From Diadema setosum (Eukaryota > Echinodermata > Echinoidea > Diadematoida > Diadematidae): a stretch of DNA of 64,000 bases. A model generated the notes under the pieces. The model worked only from the letters and a program-made list of their open reading frames with translations, made no database searches and was not told the origin of the DNA. This document shows, piece after piece, positions 1-11,401 of this stretch (positions within the stretch are counted from its first letter, which is position 1; each line of letters starts with the position of its first letter). Location of the stretch: NCBI GenBank assembly GCA_033980235.1, contig CM067079.1:28307679-28371678 (forward strand). The letters run 5' to 3'. The translations under genes and the position numbers were made by a program.

Positions 1-46
<46 letters not shown>
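1..46. repeat. (AT)n microsatellite at the window edge
   Basis: Twenty uninterrupted AT dinucleotides followed by a short GT run. The array is cut by the window start, so its true length is unknown. Confidence 0.97.
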
Positions 47-60
47 TATATAATACAACT

Positions 61-120
61 GTATATATATCATATATACATACATACATACATACATACA
101 TAACATATATATAACATATG
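61..120. repeat. (TACA)n and AT-rich simple repeat
   Basis: Six or so TACA/CATA tetranucleotides inside TATA-rich sequence. Continuous in character with the AT array just upstream. Confidence 0.9.
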
Positions 121-825
121 GCACTTTGTAAAACTTATGTGTGCCATTTGTATGTATATTTATGTGTATGGGTATGCGAGTATTAAATTACCATCGTATA
201 GATCAACATCGATTAAGTAGTATCATCAGTGGATCAGATTCTCAACATGCAAAACTTGTCAACTCAACACTTCTACATCAATTTTACATACATGTACTGG
301 TATAGACAAACACCTTAGTTGTTCGGCTGTACGTTTTTGTCATCCATTTTCATTTTATGTGCATTCAAAATCATGTTTCAAGCGGTGTCCCAGAGTGACT
401 TTGGTTAAACCATTTCATGTTGAGTGCTTTAAAATTTGTCTCAGGCATAAGTATGGTCTTAAATTCAAGATCGTATATACATGTATAAGCATGATACTCT
501 AAATTTGTGCATTTAAGTAAAATAATTGTGCGATGGGCAGGGTAAGCACTTCAGGCCCTTTCAATTTCGTTTTGGAGCGATCTATTTTCACAACTGAGAA
601 TTCCATTTCGTAATAATATACACATAATTATACACATACATAAAAGCAAATGAGATTTTGTCCACTTAATCACTGAGCGTGACTTTAACTTTTAATCCTA
701 AATTTATCATCATGGTCAGTATTTGTTTATTTGAACATCTAGACTTTTCTTTTGCTCAACATTTTATGTGAAGTTTAATCTAAATTCTTCTCCCCATCAT
801 GATTATAACATGCTTTTTCTTTTTA
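121..825. other. AT-rich single-copy DNA, no gene seen
   Basis: No open frame of note, no inverted ends and no tandem structure seen. Composition is AT-rich throughout. Confidence 0.6.
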
Positions 826-980
826 AAATCTTTACATCTTTACTTTCATCATGATCGGCACATTGTGTTTATAATCTGTATTAATTTCACATCTTTATTT
901 TCATCATGATCATTAAATTGTATTTGTCATATATTTGTGATGTTCATTTTACATACTTATTTTCATCATTATGTGTGAAT
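826..980. repeat. Degenerate ~55-60-bp tandem repeat, about three units
   Basis: The phrase ACATCTTTATTTTCATCATG recurs with small changes near 833, 888 and 948, a spacing of 55-60 bp. Units have diverged by substitution and small indels, so this is an old local duplication. Confidence 0.6.
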
Positions 981-2914
981 TACCCATGAAAAACGTTATT
1001 AACATTAAATCTAAAATACAGTACGAGTGATGCACTTTTTAATGGACAGCGCTTCTTTTATGAACTTGTTCGCTCATATTATGCGAACTGAGTGGGCCCT
1101 AATTGCGTGTATTTTAAATGAGCTGGCGGCAGGTTGAGACGAAGTTGAATAACAATCGCCGAAATATTGTATGTGCATTCAAATGAATCAAAATGCGCAA
1201 ATGCGAAATCGGTTGCCACATTAGTTAATCTGAACGACGAAAACGATTTTGAATGCATGATATTTTGATGTCTGAGCGTAGTTGAAGAAAGTGAATGCTT
1301 CTAATAAGAAATTGAATGAAAAAAAAAAGCCCACAAAAACAATGAAATTGGCCGGGACAATGCACATTTAGTACGACTACTTCTACTGCTAACCACCAAC
1401 ATCATTACCATGTCAGGCATGTCTCACTGTTACATTCTACGTGATAACCACACATCGACAGTACTCATAGGGTTGTTCGTTCTTAAAGTTTTATTTTGTG
1501 CTTTGTCTCAAATAACATATTGCAAAATGAAAGAGTGACTGGTGACATGAAAAAAAAAGAAACAAAACTTAATAAACGCATCAAAAATGGACTGAAATTA
1601 GTCCACGTACACTAAAAAAAAAAATAAAAAATTAATCGTTAGCGCGCATACACGTATATTAATAATTCATATAACAATTTGTAATATCACACAGAATATC
1701 AAACATAATTATTTACATCCCTTCTTCGGCATATTATTATTTCAGATACAATGTACAATGTATTGCATATCTTCAATTCTAGTGCAATTAATGTACAAAT
1801 TGGGAAAAAGGGAAAGTAGGCCTATATGGTACAAAGCAAAATAAGAGCCCAAAATACCTGTGTAAGAATAAATAACGGCATATGACATAAACCCAACACA
1901 GATATATGTATCACGAAAAAGAAAATATATACACCTGTATATTGACGCTGCGAAATCACATTGATGCCTTTACAGTGGTTATGATTGGTTTTCGAGTTTG
2001 AGAAAGGAAATATGTGATATATGTACTAAAGATTGCACAAGACATGTTCACAAAGAGTTTCAGATACCATCACATCTTAAAAATCCAAACCTCACCCATC
2101 CCTTCCCCCTTTCCACTCTTTCCTTCCTCTCCCCTTCTAGTCCAAGTCCACATCATGGCAATCATAATGCTGAATATTACATATTCATGGTGTGAACAAG
2201 CAGATTACGATGGTTGAAAAGTGTTGTAATACAGCACGTGCAGAGTTTTGACACTTGATATCGCGCATTTTGTTTGGGATTACAGATCATCTTAACATAT
2301 GTATTACCGACAAGTGATCTTAAGGTATATTTGAAATAGGACCGAGATGAAACAAGCGAGGTAAGTCTTGACAAAATTCATACGAGATTTCACAAGGAAA
2401 CAAATCAACCCGCAGGGCTAGATAACAATGAAATCAAAGTTTGAAAGCACAGAATATGATAGACTAGCAACACTTCCCACGATGCTCTCCTTTTCTCGAC
2501 ATACTGTTGAGATACAATCATGGATGAGTGATTTAACTGTCATGACCCGATTACGCTTCTCTTCTTTTCTTTTCAAAACGGAACAAAATCCCCCTCTAAA
2601 CAATGGTAATATCACTCCGCAAAGTAAAAATTCCAGGTGCAAAATGCACACTGCATCAGCATACACTGCACGCACTACACAAATGTACGGAGATTCTTTT
2701 GAGATTACTAGTATACAAAGTGGTAAATTATCATTATGATGATGGTATTTAGATGAGAACTCATCTCACTGTAAAGAGAAAGGCAGAGACAGACGGTGAG
2801 CAGGAACCTCAGAAGAAAATTGTTGGGGAAGTTCAATGAGTCTTGTAAAACTCAGATGTAAATATTTTACACGTGTAAGGAATGTCCAACGAATCGTGTA
2901 AACCTCAGATGTGT
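981..2914. other. Single-copy DNA, no gene seen
   Basis: No recognisable protein, RNA gene or element. The part from about 1060 to 1340 is less AT-biased than its surroundings and has no repeat character, so it is a weak candidate for a conserved non-coding block. Short open frames near 2000-2740 overlap one another on both strands and resemble nothing I know. Confidence 0.5.
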
Positions 2915-4385
2915 GTATTCACTCATCCTGCCGCACAAATGGTGTGTCTATGCTCACACCGCTACACTGATTGGGAATTCATCATCCAGCCACAGTGTGC
3001 ACCCGCTCATCCAGTCATACAAAGTGTCTACATCTACTCACACCGCTCCCGCTACACTGATTGTGTATGTATCAGTCATCAAGTCATACAAAGTGTGTAT
3101 CTACTCCCACCACTACACCAATTATGTATTCATCATCCAGCTACAGTATGTACCCACTCATTCAGTCAGTGTCTCACACCGCTACACTGATTGTGTATTC
3201 ATTATCCAGCCAGTTTGTACCCACTCATCCAGTCACCTACACAAAGTGTCTCACACTGCTACACTGATTGTGTATCATCCCGCCACACAGTGATGTATCT
3301 ATTATCACGCCCAACTTATTTCCCCACAATGTCTGCTCATTACGCTACAGACCGTGTGAATCTACTCATCCACTACACATTGTGTGTATCTTTTATCCCA
3401 CTACACAGAGTGTATCTGTTCATCCCACAACACAGAGTGTGTATCTATACTTATCCCAATACACAGAGCGTGTATCTACTCATCCCACTACACAAATCGT
3501 GTATCTACTGACCCCACTACACAGAGCGTGTATCTACTCATCCTACTACACAGAGCGTATGTGTATCTACTAATCCCACTACACAGAGCGTGCATCTAAT
3601 TCCACTACACAGAGCGTGTATCTACTCATCCCACTACACAGTGTGTATATCTACTCATCCCATTACACAGAGTGTGTGTCTACTCATCCCATTAGACAGA
3701 ACGTGTATCTACTCATCACACTACACAGAGCGTGTATCTACTCATCCCACTACACAGAGCGTGTATCTACTCATCCCACTACACAGAGTGTGTATCTACT
3801 CATCCCATTAGACAGAACGTGTATCTAGTCATCCCACTTCGCAGAGTGTGGATTTACTAATCTCACTACACAGAGCGTGTATCTACTCATCCCACTACAC
3901 AGAGCGTGTATACTCATCCCACTACAGAGAGCGTGTATCTACTCATCATACTACACAGAGCGTGTATCTACTCATCCAGCTAAACAGTATTATCTCGTCA
4001 TCCTAGTCATCCAACAATAGTGTATATACGGTGTATACTCATCCCATTTTAGAGTGTGTATCTGCCTTTCCCACTGCACAATATATCTACTGATCCCACT
4101 ACACAGAGTGTGTATCTACTCATCCCACCTACACAGTGGATATCTACTTATCCAAAAACACAGTGTATATACGGTGTATACTCATCCCACTACACAGAGT
4201 GTGTATCTACTCATCCTACTACACAGAGCGTGCATTTACCCGTTCCAGGTACACAGAGTTTATCTATACTCATTCCACTTCAGAATGTGTACAATATACT
4301 CATCCCACTACACAGTGTGTCTACTCATCTCGCTACACAGAGTATCTACTCATCCCACTTCTAAAAAGAGTGCCTATCTATTCAT
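2915..4385. repeat. 29-bp minisatellite, degenerate at both ends
   Basis: From about 3390 to 4370 a unit close to CACTACACAGAGCGTGTATC plus TACTCATCC (29 bp) is repeated head to tail about 30 times with substitutions and small indels. From 2915 to 3390 a more diverged relative built on CTACACTGATTGTGTAT and CATCCAGTCATACAAAG recurs at longer spacing. The unit has no stop codon in any forward frame and 29 is not divisible by 3, so all three forward frames stay open for long stretches and read the same periodic peptide. The overlapping open frames of 70-150 codons here are a property of the repeat, not genes. Confidence 0.92.
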
Positions 4386-6609
4386 GACATTCTGCTACAA
4401 AGAGGCTTGGAGCCCCTCCCCATCCCCCATCCCCCCATCTCCCCCCCCCCCCCCCCCCCAGGACGTGTCCTGCGCAGCTCCTCAAAATGGGCAAGGTCTC
4501 TAGGCACTTGAAACTCGGTACCACGACTTTAAGGCTCGGTGCAATTTACTCCTGACTGTGTTGATCGATAAGCTCCTTTGAGGAACCAACTTACGCGTCT
4601 TTCAACCTCGGCAATGGGTAATACTCTGCGAGGAATTGTGAGATATGTGTAAATACCACTTTATGGACTCAAAGAAGAGAAAAAGAGAAGAAAAGAAAAG
4701 AGCGAGCCCCGGCTAAACAAGCCCTCGACTCTTACGGCATGAAAAGGGCCGGAGTTTATTCCCCAAAGAAATGAAACACGGTCCCGACATTGATTCTGAC
4801 TTCTATGTCAAACAATGCACTTTTTAACATGAAGTGCAACTTTCTAAACGGGGAATGAGGACACTTTTTTTTTCTTCTTTCCATCAGTGGTGAAAAAAAC
4901 CAAGCTGGACTGAAAAAAAAGCTTTTCTTTGCGCATCCATTCTCATCAGTACAGTTGCAATAAACTACCACGGGAAAACTGTGCGCCGCATTTTACTGAA
5001 GGCGTCAAAGGCAGAGCCGTTTCAAGACGTGTTTTAATTTCCTTTCACAGGAAAGATGAAAGAGTAAGACTTGCATGTATACATGCACTTTTTCCTCAGT
5101 TAATGTTTGCAGTTGCTTTACACACCCGCTGTTCCATGACAACGTGTTTAAGACGATTGTGTCTGTGCGCCCGCAAGAATTGCTGCCAGAGTGCGAGTGA
5201 TACCTTTTATTTTGGAACACTCGTCGCTAAAATGAAAAGATCCAAAAACATTTGAAAGTTTCTTTCTCTCTTCTTTCTATGTCTCTCTCTTCCCCTTTTA
5301 GTATCGTTACTCTGTCTTTCAGATGAAAATGTCTCGCTATTGATTGGCAGTGTGGGAACGACTGTAAATATTGCCTGTAGGAGCTGAATACTACCCCCAG
5401 AGGGAGCTCTTGCATATGCCGCTAACCGCTCTTCTGACTCCACAAGATTCCGCTATCAGGGAGAATGGGGAGGGAGGGTGTTAGGGTGCTTCCTTTAACT
5501 CATGCGTCTTTCTTTTCTTTCTTTATTCATCTTTTTATATCCCCCTCTCCCCTCCGGTCCAGCCGATCAATGACCATCTTGCCAGCCGCTTCTTCGGCAG
5601 CCTCATCACTTGCCGCAGTGTCAACAGCGTGGATCACCTTAACACATTTGTAAATTATTGGGAGTCGCGATGAAAAGGGTACCAATTGTACCGACGTAGG
5701 GAGAGGGGTGGGGGCCCAAAGAGAGAAGACCACGCGTCGATCAATGTCATGCTGATATGGGACCATGGGACAAGTGGAGGTAGAATAAACGGAGGGAGGG
5801 GCAGGAAGAGGGGGGGGGGGGGCTGCGAAAAGAGAGAAAAAACACAGGGTAAGCCTTAAATTAGTTCACTCAGCAGCTGGGAGAATGTTGCAAAGCGGGA
5901 AAACGGAAATCCAAAAGAGCGGCGAAACTACCGACGCAAAATGCCCATAGATTGATTTCTTTTTCCGCCCCTCTAATCAAAGGCAAATTTACCTTTATTT
6001 GCGATGAAAAGCGGGGAGGAGGAGGATGGGGGGGGGGGGGGGGGGCGAAGAATGGAGACTATTCCCAATGACCAGTTAAAGTGTGCTGGTGACGTTTGCA
6101 TGAAATAAATACACATTGGCGCCCGGAAGACAGGTAAAAGTTAAATAGACAGATTGCAACGAAACACGCTTTTCCATTTCCGAGCCTTGTTGAACGAAGA
6201 ATTGCGTCTTTTGCGCGTTTTCCCCCTCCTCTTTCTCTCCACACAGTCCGAGTCATCTGAGATTAAACACCCACTGTTTACCGGGACATCCCTCGCCAGT
6301 GTTTATGGAGGAGGAGAGATAAAGCCGGGGAAAGAAGAAGAAGCGATGTACTTTTGTGTTGCGTGTGATTCTTGACCCTGCCAACAGTTTCTCACACCTA
6401 TAGCCTGCAGTCAAAGCCAAATGAAATCCCGACACCAATCTCCCGTTGAATACCGACGTCACTTGCTTCATCCGATGTTTTCTATCTCTAATGACAATAC
6501 GATAACCATGATTACAATAACGCTTATCTACAAATGATATAAAAAGGCCCGTAATTCCGAAAGTTTCTTTGTACACGCATTTGTTTTCCATTTTCGGATT
6601 CATCGGATT
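4386..6609. other. Mixed single-copy DNA with homopolymer runs, no gene seen
   Basis: Contains a poly-C run (about 4441-4459) and poly-G runs near 5811-5821 and 6029-6045. Between them is fairly unique sequence of moderate GC, for example 4500-4640 and 5380-5660. Open frames of 60-120 codons occur on both strands but overlap each other and show no domain or motif I recognise. The region could hold regulatory DNA; nothing proves it. Confidence 0.5.
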
Positions 6610-7220
6610 CAAGAACCTTCAGATGTTCAGAGTAACGAACCTTCGGAATAACGAACTTTCGGAATAACAGACCTATACGTAATAACGCCACAGATTTTCG
6701 GATTAATGAATATCTAAGTATAGAGCATTGTGCTTTCGAAATAACGAACCTTCGGAGTAACGACTATCATTTCATTTCGGATTAACGAAACTTTGGAATA
6801 ACTAACATCACACTACAACAGCATCGACAATTGGGTGGTAGAAGGCTTAACGGTGCACCACGTATTCTTTCTCTATGATATGTGTTTGGCCCTGAAAAGG
6901 GCCTACTCAATCCCGACGTTTCGGCAAACAATCCTCGCCGTTCTTAAGGGAATTCCCTGTGAAATGAAATGTGGTTCGTAATCCAAAAACGGTTCGCAAT
7001 GTCAAAGGTACGTCATTCAAAAACATATACAATCCCTGTACACTGTACCTAGATGTTCATTAATGTGCATATTTAGTTCGCGAATCCGAAATCGAAATAA
7101 GGTCCATTATTCCGAAGTTTCGTGAAGCCGGAAATGAAATAACGTCCGTTATTCCGAAGGGTCGTTAATACGAATATGAAAAGACAGTGCGTACTAACAA
7201 ATCTTCAGAATAACGAACTG
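6610..7220. repeat. Foldback cluster of 'TTCGGAATAACGAAC' motifs
   Basis: The left part (6628-6800) repeats AACGAACCTTCGGAATAACG and variants. The right part (7060-7215) carries the opposite orientation, as in GTCCGTTATTCCGAAG. Together they form imperfect inverted arms around a 250-bp centre. This looks like a decayed foldback transposon. The centre (6830-6955) is a different sequence holding the hairpin listed separately. No clear target duplication is visible. Confidence 0.65.
6864..6903 (-). promoter_or_regulatory. Histone-type 3' stem-loop sequence, no histone gene
   Basis: Read on the minus strand, 6903-6888 is GGCCCTTTTCAGGGCC: a 6-bp stem with loop TTTC that fits the metazoan histone mRNA stem-loop consensus. 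Thirteen bases downstream is AGAGAAAGAAT (6874-6864), purine-rich like the histone downstream element that pairs with U7 snRNA. The upstream minus-strand sequence (6904-6955) does not encode a histone C-terminus in any frame, so this is not a histone gene end. It more likely belongs to a mobile-element terminus that happens to carry this hairpin. Function is not shown. Confidence 0.5.
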
Positions 7221-7903
7221 TAATCTATCCATTGTCTATGCAGGCAACCTCAATTGTAGGACAATAACTGGAACCTGTGCAATGAAAAATGAAGGTGTAA
7301 GTAAATACATGTATATACCTTTGGTTACCAACACAGGACATGCTAGGCCAAACCAGTGGGTTGCGTGTAATAGTAATGCATGACAAGAATTTCCTAAGTC
7401 TTCGGAGGTCGTTAAAAGTTTATTTCGTGGGTGAGAATAATATCAGAGATTTCTTGGAACCGAGTTCATGATACACTAAGATTGCTATAGCAGCGCTGGT
7501 TACGATGTAGGCCTACATCTTCCAGAGGTGCTGTTGTATTTTGCACTTGCTGACTTAACCGAGATTCAATTTAAGAAGCAAACACGAGAACTTAAGAGAC
7601 TCCACAAAACCAGCACATTTTACTGACCTAAACGAATCAAGAAGTAAAAATAAAGTCAGAGTAGATGGTACTTGGATTAAATTGGACTAGATGTCAACAC
7701 TGCTTAAATTGCACTTTACACAGCCTTGATGAAAATCTTAACATTGACAATGGTCGCCACTAGCATACTGAATACAAATGAGTATAGTTTTGACACACTG
7801 TAATGTTTACCTTCTATAGTGAAACAGGAAACAAAATTGACAAGAAGTTCTTCCACTTATTACCAATCTCTTGTTCTTTTAAAATGTCTCTAATATTCAA
7901 AGA
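7221..7903. other. AT-rich single-copy DNA, no gene seen
   Basis: No repeats, TIRs or convincing frames seen. Confidence 0.5.
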
Positions 7904-8050
7904 TACACACACACACACACACACACACACAAATATGCACAAAAAGATAAACATACAATAACACTTGATTAAGCTTTCTACTTCTTTTGAAATGTATCTA
8001 GTATCTAAAGATACACACACATAAACATGGACAGAAAACCCCCCCCCCCC
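7904..8050. repeat. (CA)n microsatellite and a ~105-bp partial duplication
   Basis: A CA run of 14 units lies at 7904-7931. The surrounding phrase (AAGATACACACACA, then ACATACAATAACA) appears again around 8009-8065 with a poly-C run at 8038-8050, so the CA block and its flank look duplicated once. Confidence 0.8.
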
Positions 8051-8067
8051 CACATACAATAACAGTT

Positions 8068-8303
8068 GAAGAGTTTTATTGCAAAATGGTCTAAGCGCCA
8101 TTTTTTAAAACATTTCAAAGTCCATCATCAGATAGAGCAAAATTAAACCTTTCCAGTAATACCTCACTTGTTACATAAAAGGAATATTCTAGAAGTTATG
8201 ATTAAAAATATCCTGTATATTCTTATTATTTTCTTTGTTTTTTAACCACAAACATCTCAACTTAACAAGAATGGATTTAGATCATTTTGCGATAAAACTC
8301 TTC
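8068..8303. mobile_element. 236-bp MITE with 4-bp target duplication (family F4)
   Basis: The left end reads GAAGAGTTTTATTGCAAAAT and the right end is its inverse, ending ...TTTTGCGATAAAACTCTTC. The element is flanked by AGTT at 8064-8067 and again at 8304-8307, a clean 4-bp duplication. It encodes nothing and must have used a transposase from elsewhere. Relatives lie at 9752-9998 and 12821-13067. Superfamily is unknown to me; a 4-bp duplication fits Sola or Chapaev-like groups, but the terminal bases do not decide it. Confidence 0.85.
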
Positions 8304-8307
8304 AGTT

Positions 8308-9751
8308 GATTAAGCACTCAAAGCTAAACCCTCACGTTCTCGAGTGCAACCCAGTTTGAAGGTTGTAGCTGTAAATCTCAGAGAAAGAGAAGGGGGGGGG
8401 GGTTGGATAAGAGAGATGGAGAGCAAGGTGGCAGAAGATGTCTATAATGCACAAAAATAATAAGACATTGATCCCCACCAAATCTAATCTGAGAAAAACG
8501 TCCCACTCGAACGGGGGATGATTAGAAAGAAAACAAACAAGGACGCGACCTTTACTGGATTATACTTGACAGTAGGGGGCAGCAAAACCAAACCCCGTGC
8601 CTGGTTATAATTAAAAATCAATGCCGATGACTCCCGGCATTATGCGGTTAATTTTTCCCCCAACGCTGTGATCCTAACGGATTGAGGCCAACTTCGACCC
8701 GCTACTGTGCCTACAAAATAAGGAGAGATAGAAACAGAAAAGGCACAAGGTTTTGTAAACTGGTCTTGCAATTATCTCATAAAAAATGCTTTCCCTGGCT
8801 TAGCTTCCTTGTATACAATTACGGCCAAAATGTAGAATACCGTCCCTAAAATCAAATCATGAAACGAAGGAATAATAACTTGATTGAATTTTGCTGTTGG
8901 GGAAAAATTATCCAAGTCCCGCTGAGAAATTGTGAATATTATATAAGAAATATACACAAATATTTTTATTCCCTCACAGAAAAGTATAGCCATTAGGAGC
9001 TCTCCTGGTTTTTATTGACTGACAAAATGTATGGCCTTAGGCATGATAGACTGCCATAAATTCATTAGCCAGATTCAAAATGGATTAACAAGTAAATTTT
9101 GAGTTCTTTGGGTAAGAATGATGAGGCTGAGATACTTCAATATCATACGATAAAAAAGAGGACATTTATTACACCATAGGATCCTCTTCTATTTCGGGAT
9201 TTTATGATCTACATTTGCAATGGTAACAAGGACTCTTTACCTAATTAAGATATTAAAAAAAACCCCAAAACAATTTACTCATGTTTTATGGAGACGACGT
9301 TTAAATCCAAACAAACATGGGAGTATTTCTTAGCACCTTATGGATTCTTTGCACATTTTGGGCTTGTTCTGACCTACTATCGCTGATTGTAAGTACGGAA
9401 AACAGAAAAGATGCACAAAATCTCACATCAATTACGCGCAAACACTTTTATTATCATATTCTGTCCAGAAAAATTAACGCCATGTTAATAAGAATGTGTT
9501 GTGAAATCAAACAAAAACATGTTAACTTGGCTGGAACATGGCTACAGTCCATAGCTCCCTACCCCTATTTCTGCCGTCCCTACATTATAGATTTCGCCAG
9601 TATATTGATCATTTCATGATGCTTGTGGACTTCTTTGTGTGAAGTGATTCTAACATTTACCTTCCCAAATGAAAATACACGTACCCCAACCAATGTATGC
9701 ATACTGACTGGACAGATGACCATGAATGCCTCACAAGAAAAAAAAAAACAT
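8308..9751. other. Single-copy DNA with a conserved-looking block at about 8440-8720
   Basis: The block 8440-8720 has balanced composition, no repeats and AT-rich homeodomain-like words (for example ATTAAAAATCAATG), and looks like a conserved non-coding element. The rest (8720-9751) is AT-rich. A 100-codon open frame at 9317-9619 (+) begins with a hydrophobic stretch but matches no family I know and is probably chance. Confidence 0.45.
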
Positions 9752-9998
9752 GAAGATTTTAATTGCAAAATGGGTTAAGAGGCCATTTTCAAAATTTTAA
9801 AATTCCATCATCTTAAAGAGCAAAACATTTCTAATGATACTCGGTTGTTGCATAACAAGGGATATTCTTGAAGTTACGATAATTCTTATTCATAATAATT
9901 CCTATTTCCTTATCATTTTCCTTGGTTTTTGCAGGTTTGATAGCACATATCTCAAATTGACAAGACTGGAGTTAATTCATTTTGCCATCAAATGCTTC
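9752..9998. mobile_element. 247-bp MITE, second copy of family F4 (decayed)
   Basis: The left end GAAGATTTTAATTGCAAAAT and right end ...CATTTTGCCATCAAATGCTTC are inverted relatives of the ends at 8068-8303. Interior phrases (CCATCATC...GAGCAAAA, GGATATTCTTGAAGTTA) also match that copy. The expected 4-bp duplication has decayed here (ACAT versus AGCT). Confidence 0.75.
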
Positions 9999-10216
9999 AG
10001 CTGTAGATGCATCCACTGTCTCTCAACAAAAGACCATTTTCTCCTCTGAATAATGGTTTCTCACCCCTCTGCGATAGGAATGTGGTGTCCAAATCTAATT
10101 CTGTCACTGACCAGCAAGACCACCATTCAGTCAGTCCCTAGACCGCATGGTTGCTGCTCCAAGACAAGAGTAACAGCTCCTTTAAGATACAATCCCTCAT
10201 CTCTTCCTTGTATTAA

Positions 10217-10810
10217 AGGGGCATTCCAGACGATTTTCATAATTTCACATCATGTAGTACATGAATCTACAGCTCCATGTATAGATTTGTGGAATCTATT
10301 GTGGTCCTTGAGCAGGGAAATCAATACTTTGAAAACACAAAATAAATTTACACTGAACAAGAATGATTGCATAGGAGCCTCACATATTTCAGAAATGTGG
10401 CAGTGTAATTCCATTACAGTGGCGGATCCAGGGAGGACCGCATCGGGTGCACGCCCCCCTTTATTTTTGTAAAAACAAAAGAAATAAAAAGAAAAAATGG
10501 GGGAGGAGTGCAAGCGCCTCCCCTTTAATTTTGTAAAGGTGCCCCCTGCATTACAATGCCATGTGCTTCACAAGTTTACCTGTGTGGAATTTATGCATGC
10601 CTTCTTCTTTTGTTCTGCTTCCTTGAGCCCTAACTCATGCATTCTTCTGGTGAGGCTGCCATGTCATCAGCCGTGTTCACTGTGATTTGTTACAAATTTT
10701 GAAAATATTCTGATTTCTCATCCCAATCACTATAAATTTTGAAAATCTTTACCCAGTACATGTATAACCAATGTTCATATGTAAAAGTCTGAAAATCATC
10801 CAGGTCTCCT
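10217..10810. mobile_element. TTAA-flanked MITE, copy 1 (contains a hAT-like insertion)
   Basis: TTAA at 10213-10216 and 10811-10814 bracket ends that are imperfect inverses: AGGGGCATTCCAGACGATTT on the left and AAAATCATCCAGGTCTCCT on the right. TTAA duplication is the signature of piggyBac-type transposition. A second copy lies at 56339-56797 with colinear interior (TTCATAATTTCACAT, TATAGATTTGTGGAAT, GAGCCTCACATATTTCA). This copy is 135 bp longer, explained by the nested element at 10417-10548. The open frames here are inside the element and are not conserved between the copies. Confidence 0.85.
10417..10548 (+). mobile_element. 132-bp hAT-like MITE nested in the TTAA element
   Basis: Begins CAGTGGCGGATCCAGGG and ends ...GGTGCCCCCTG, the CAG...CTG form with a GGCGGATCCAGG start common to hAT-family non-autonomous elements. 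CATTA precedes it (10412-10416) and follows it (10549-10553); allowing the next bases, CATTACAG versus CATTACAA is a 7/8 match to the usual 8-bp hAT duplication. The uninterrupted relative near 56533-56560 reads straight through this point, which confirms an insertion. Confidence 0.85.
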
Positions 10811-11401
10811 TTAAGAAGGAAGCCCTTTTTTTAAGAATGAGAAATGGGGAGGGGGGTGGGGGGGGGAGGGAGGGGGAGGAGGGGGTTGATTGTCACCTTT
10901 CGTTCATTGGCAATGATTTCCTTTTTTCCTCCTCCTCCTCTTCCCTGATTCTTTAGTGTCTCTTTTTTTGGTGTTAGTCTTTCTCTAAACTACAATGTGG
11001 AACAATCTGAGACACGCGCCGCTGATTAGGGTCTTTGACGGCAGTTGTAATGAGACTCGTTACACTGCCTTTCACTCAGATGTGCGCCGAACAATGACCA
11101 ATCCATGCAGGGCTCACACCCGGCCATTTCCGGAGGGCTGCACACTGCTGCTGATGCACCTCTGAACGAGTCACGTTGACCGAGTCCTCGAAATGTCTCT
11201 ATCTTCATTCAGACCTGTTGACAGCACTGCAGGGCTAATCAGGGCTTGCAAAGAGGAAAGCTGGGTATCAGTTGTGTCGCCTTGTTTATTTTATTTCTTT
11301 TTAGGAGGAAGGAAAACAAGTCAAATGAGAAAGACAGAGAGAGAAAAGGAGAGGGTTTGAAAGGGAGATGGTAAGGAGAAACAGAGAGATGATGATAAAA
11401 G
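10811..11401. other. G-rich run then a conserved-looking block at about 11000-11290
   Basis: 10846-10885 is G-rich simple sequence. 11000-11290 is GC-balanced, repeat-free and unlike its neighbours, with a homeodomain-like CTGATTAGG near 11022, so it is a candidate conserved non-coding element. A 60-codon minus-strand frame covers it but has no recognisable protein character. Confidence 0.45.

Noticed and set aside
1..46. Telomere or centromere edge
   Set aside because: Only an AT dinucleotide run; no TTAGGG units or satellite seen in the window.
3390..4370. CRISPR-like array of ~29-bp direct repeats
   Set aside because: Units are contiguous with no unique spacers, the unit is degenerate, and the DNA is from an animal. 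It is a minisatellite.
6904..6955. Histone gene end upstream of the stem-loop
   Set aside because: No frame encodes a histone C-terminus, and the sequence continues into a repeat cluster.
9317..9619. Small membrane protein gene
   Set aside because: The hydrophobic start is suggestive, but there are no splice, promoter or family features and the surrounding DNA is AT-rich.
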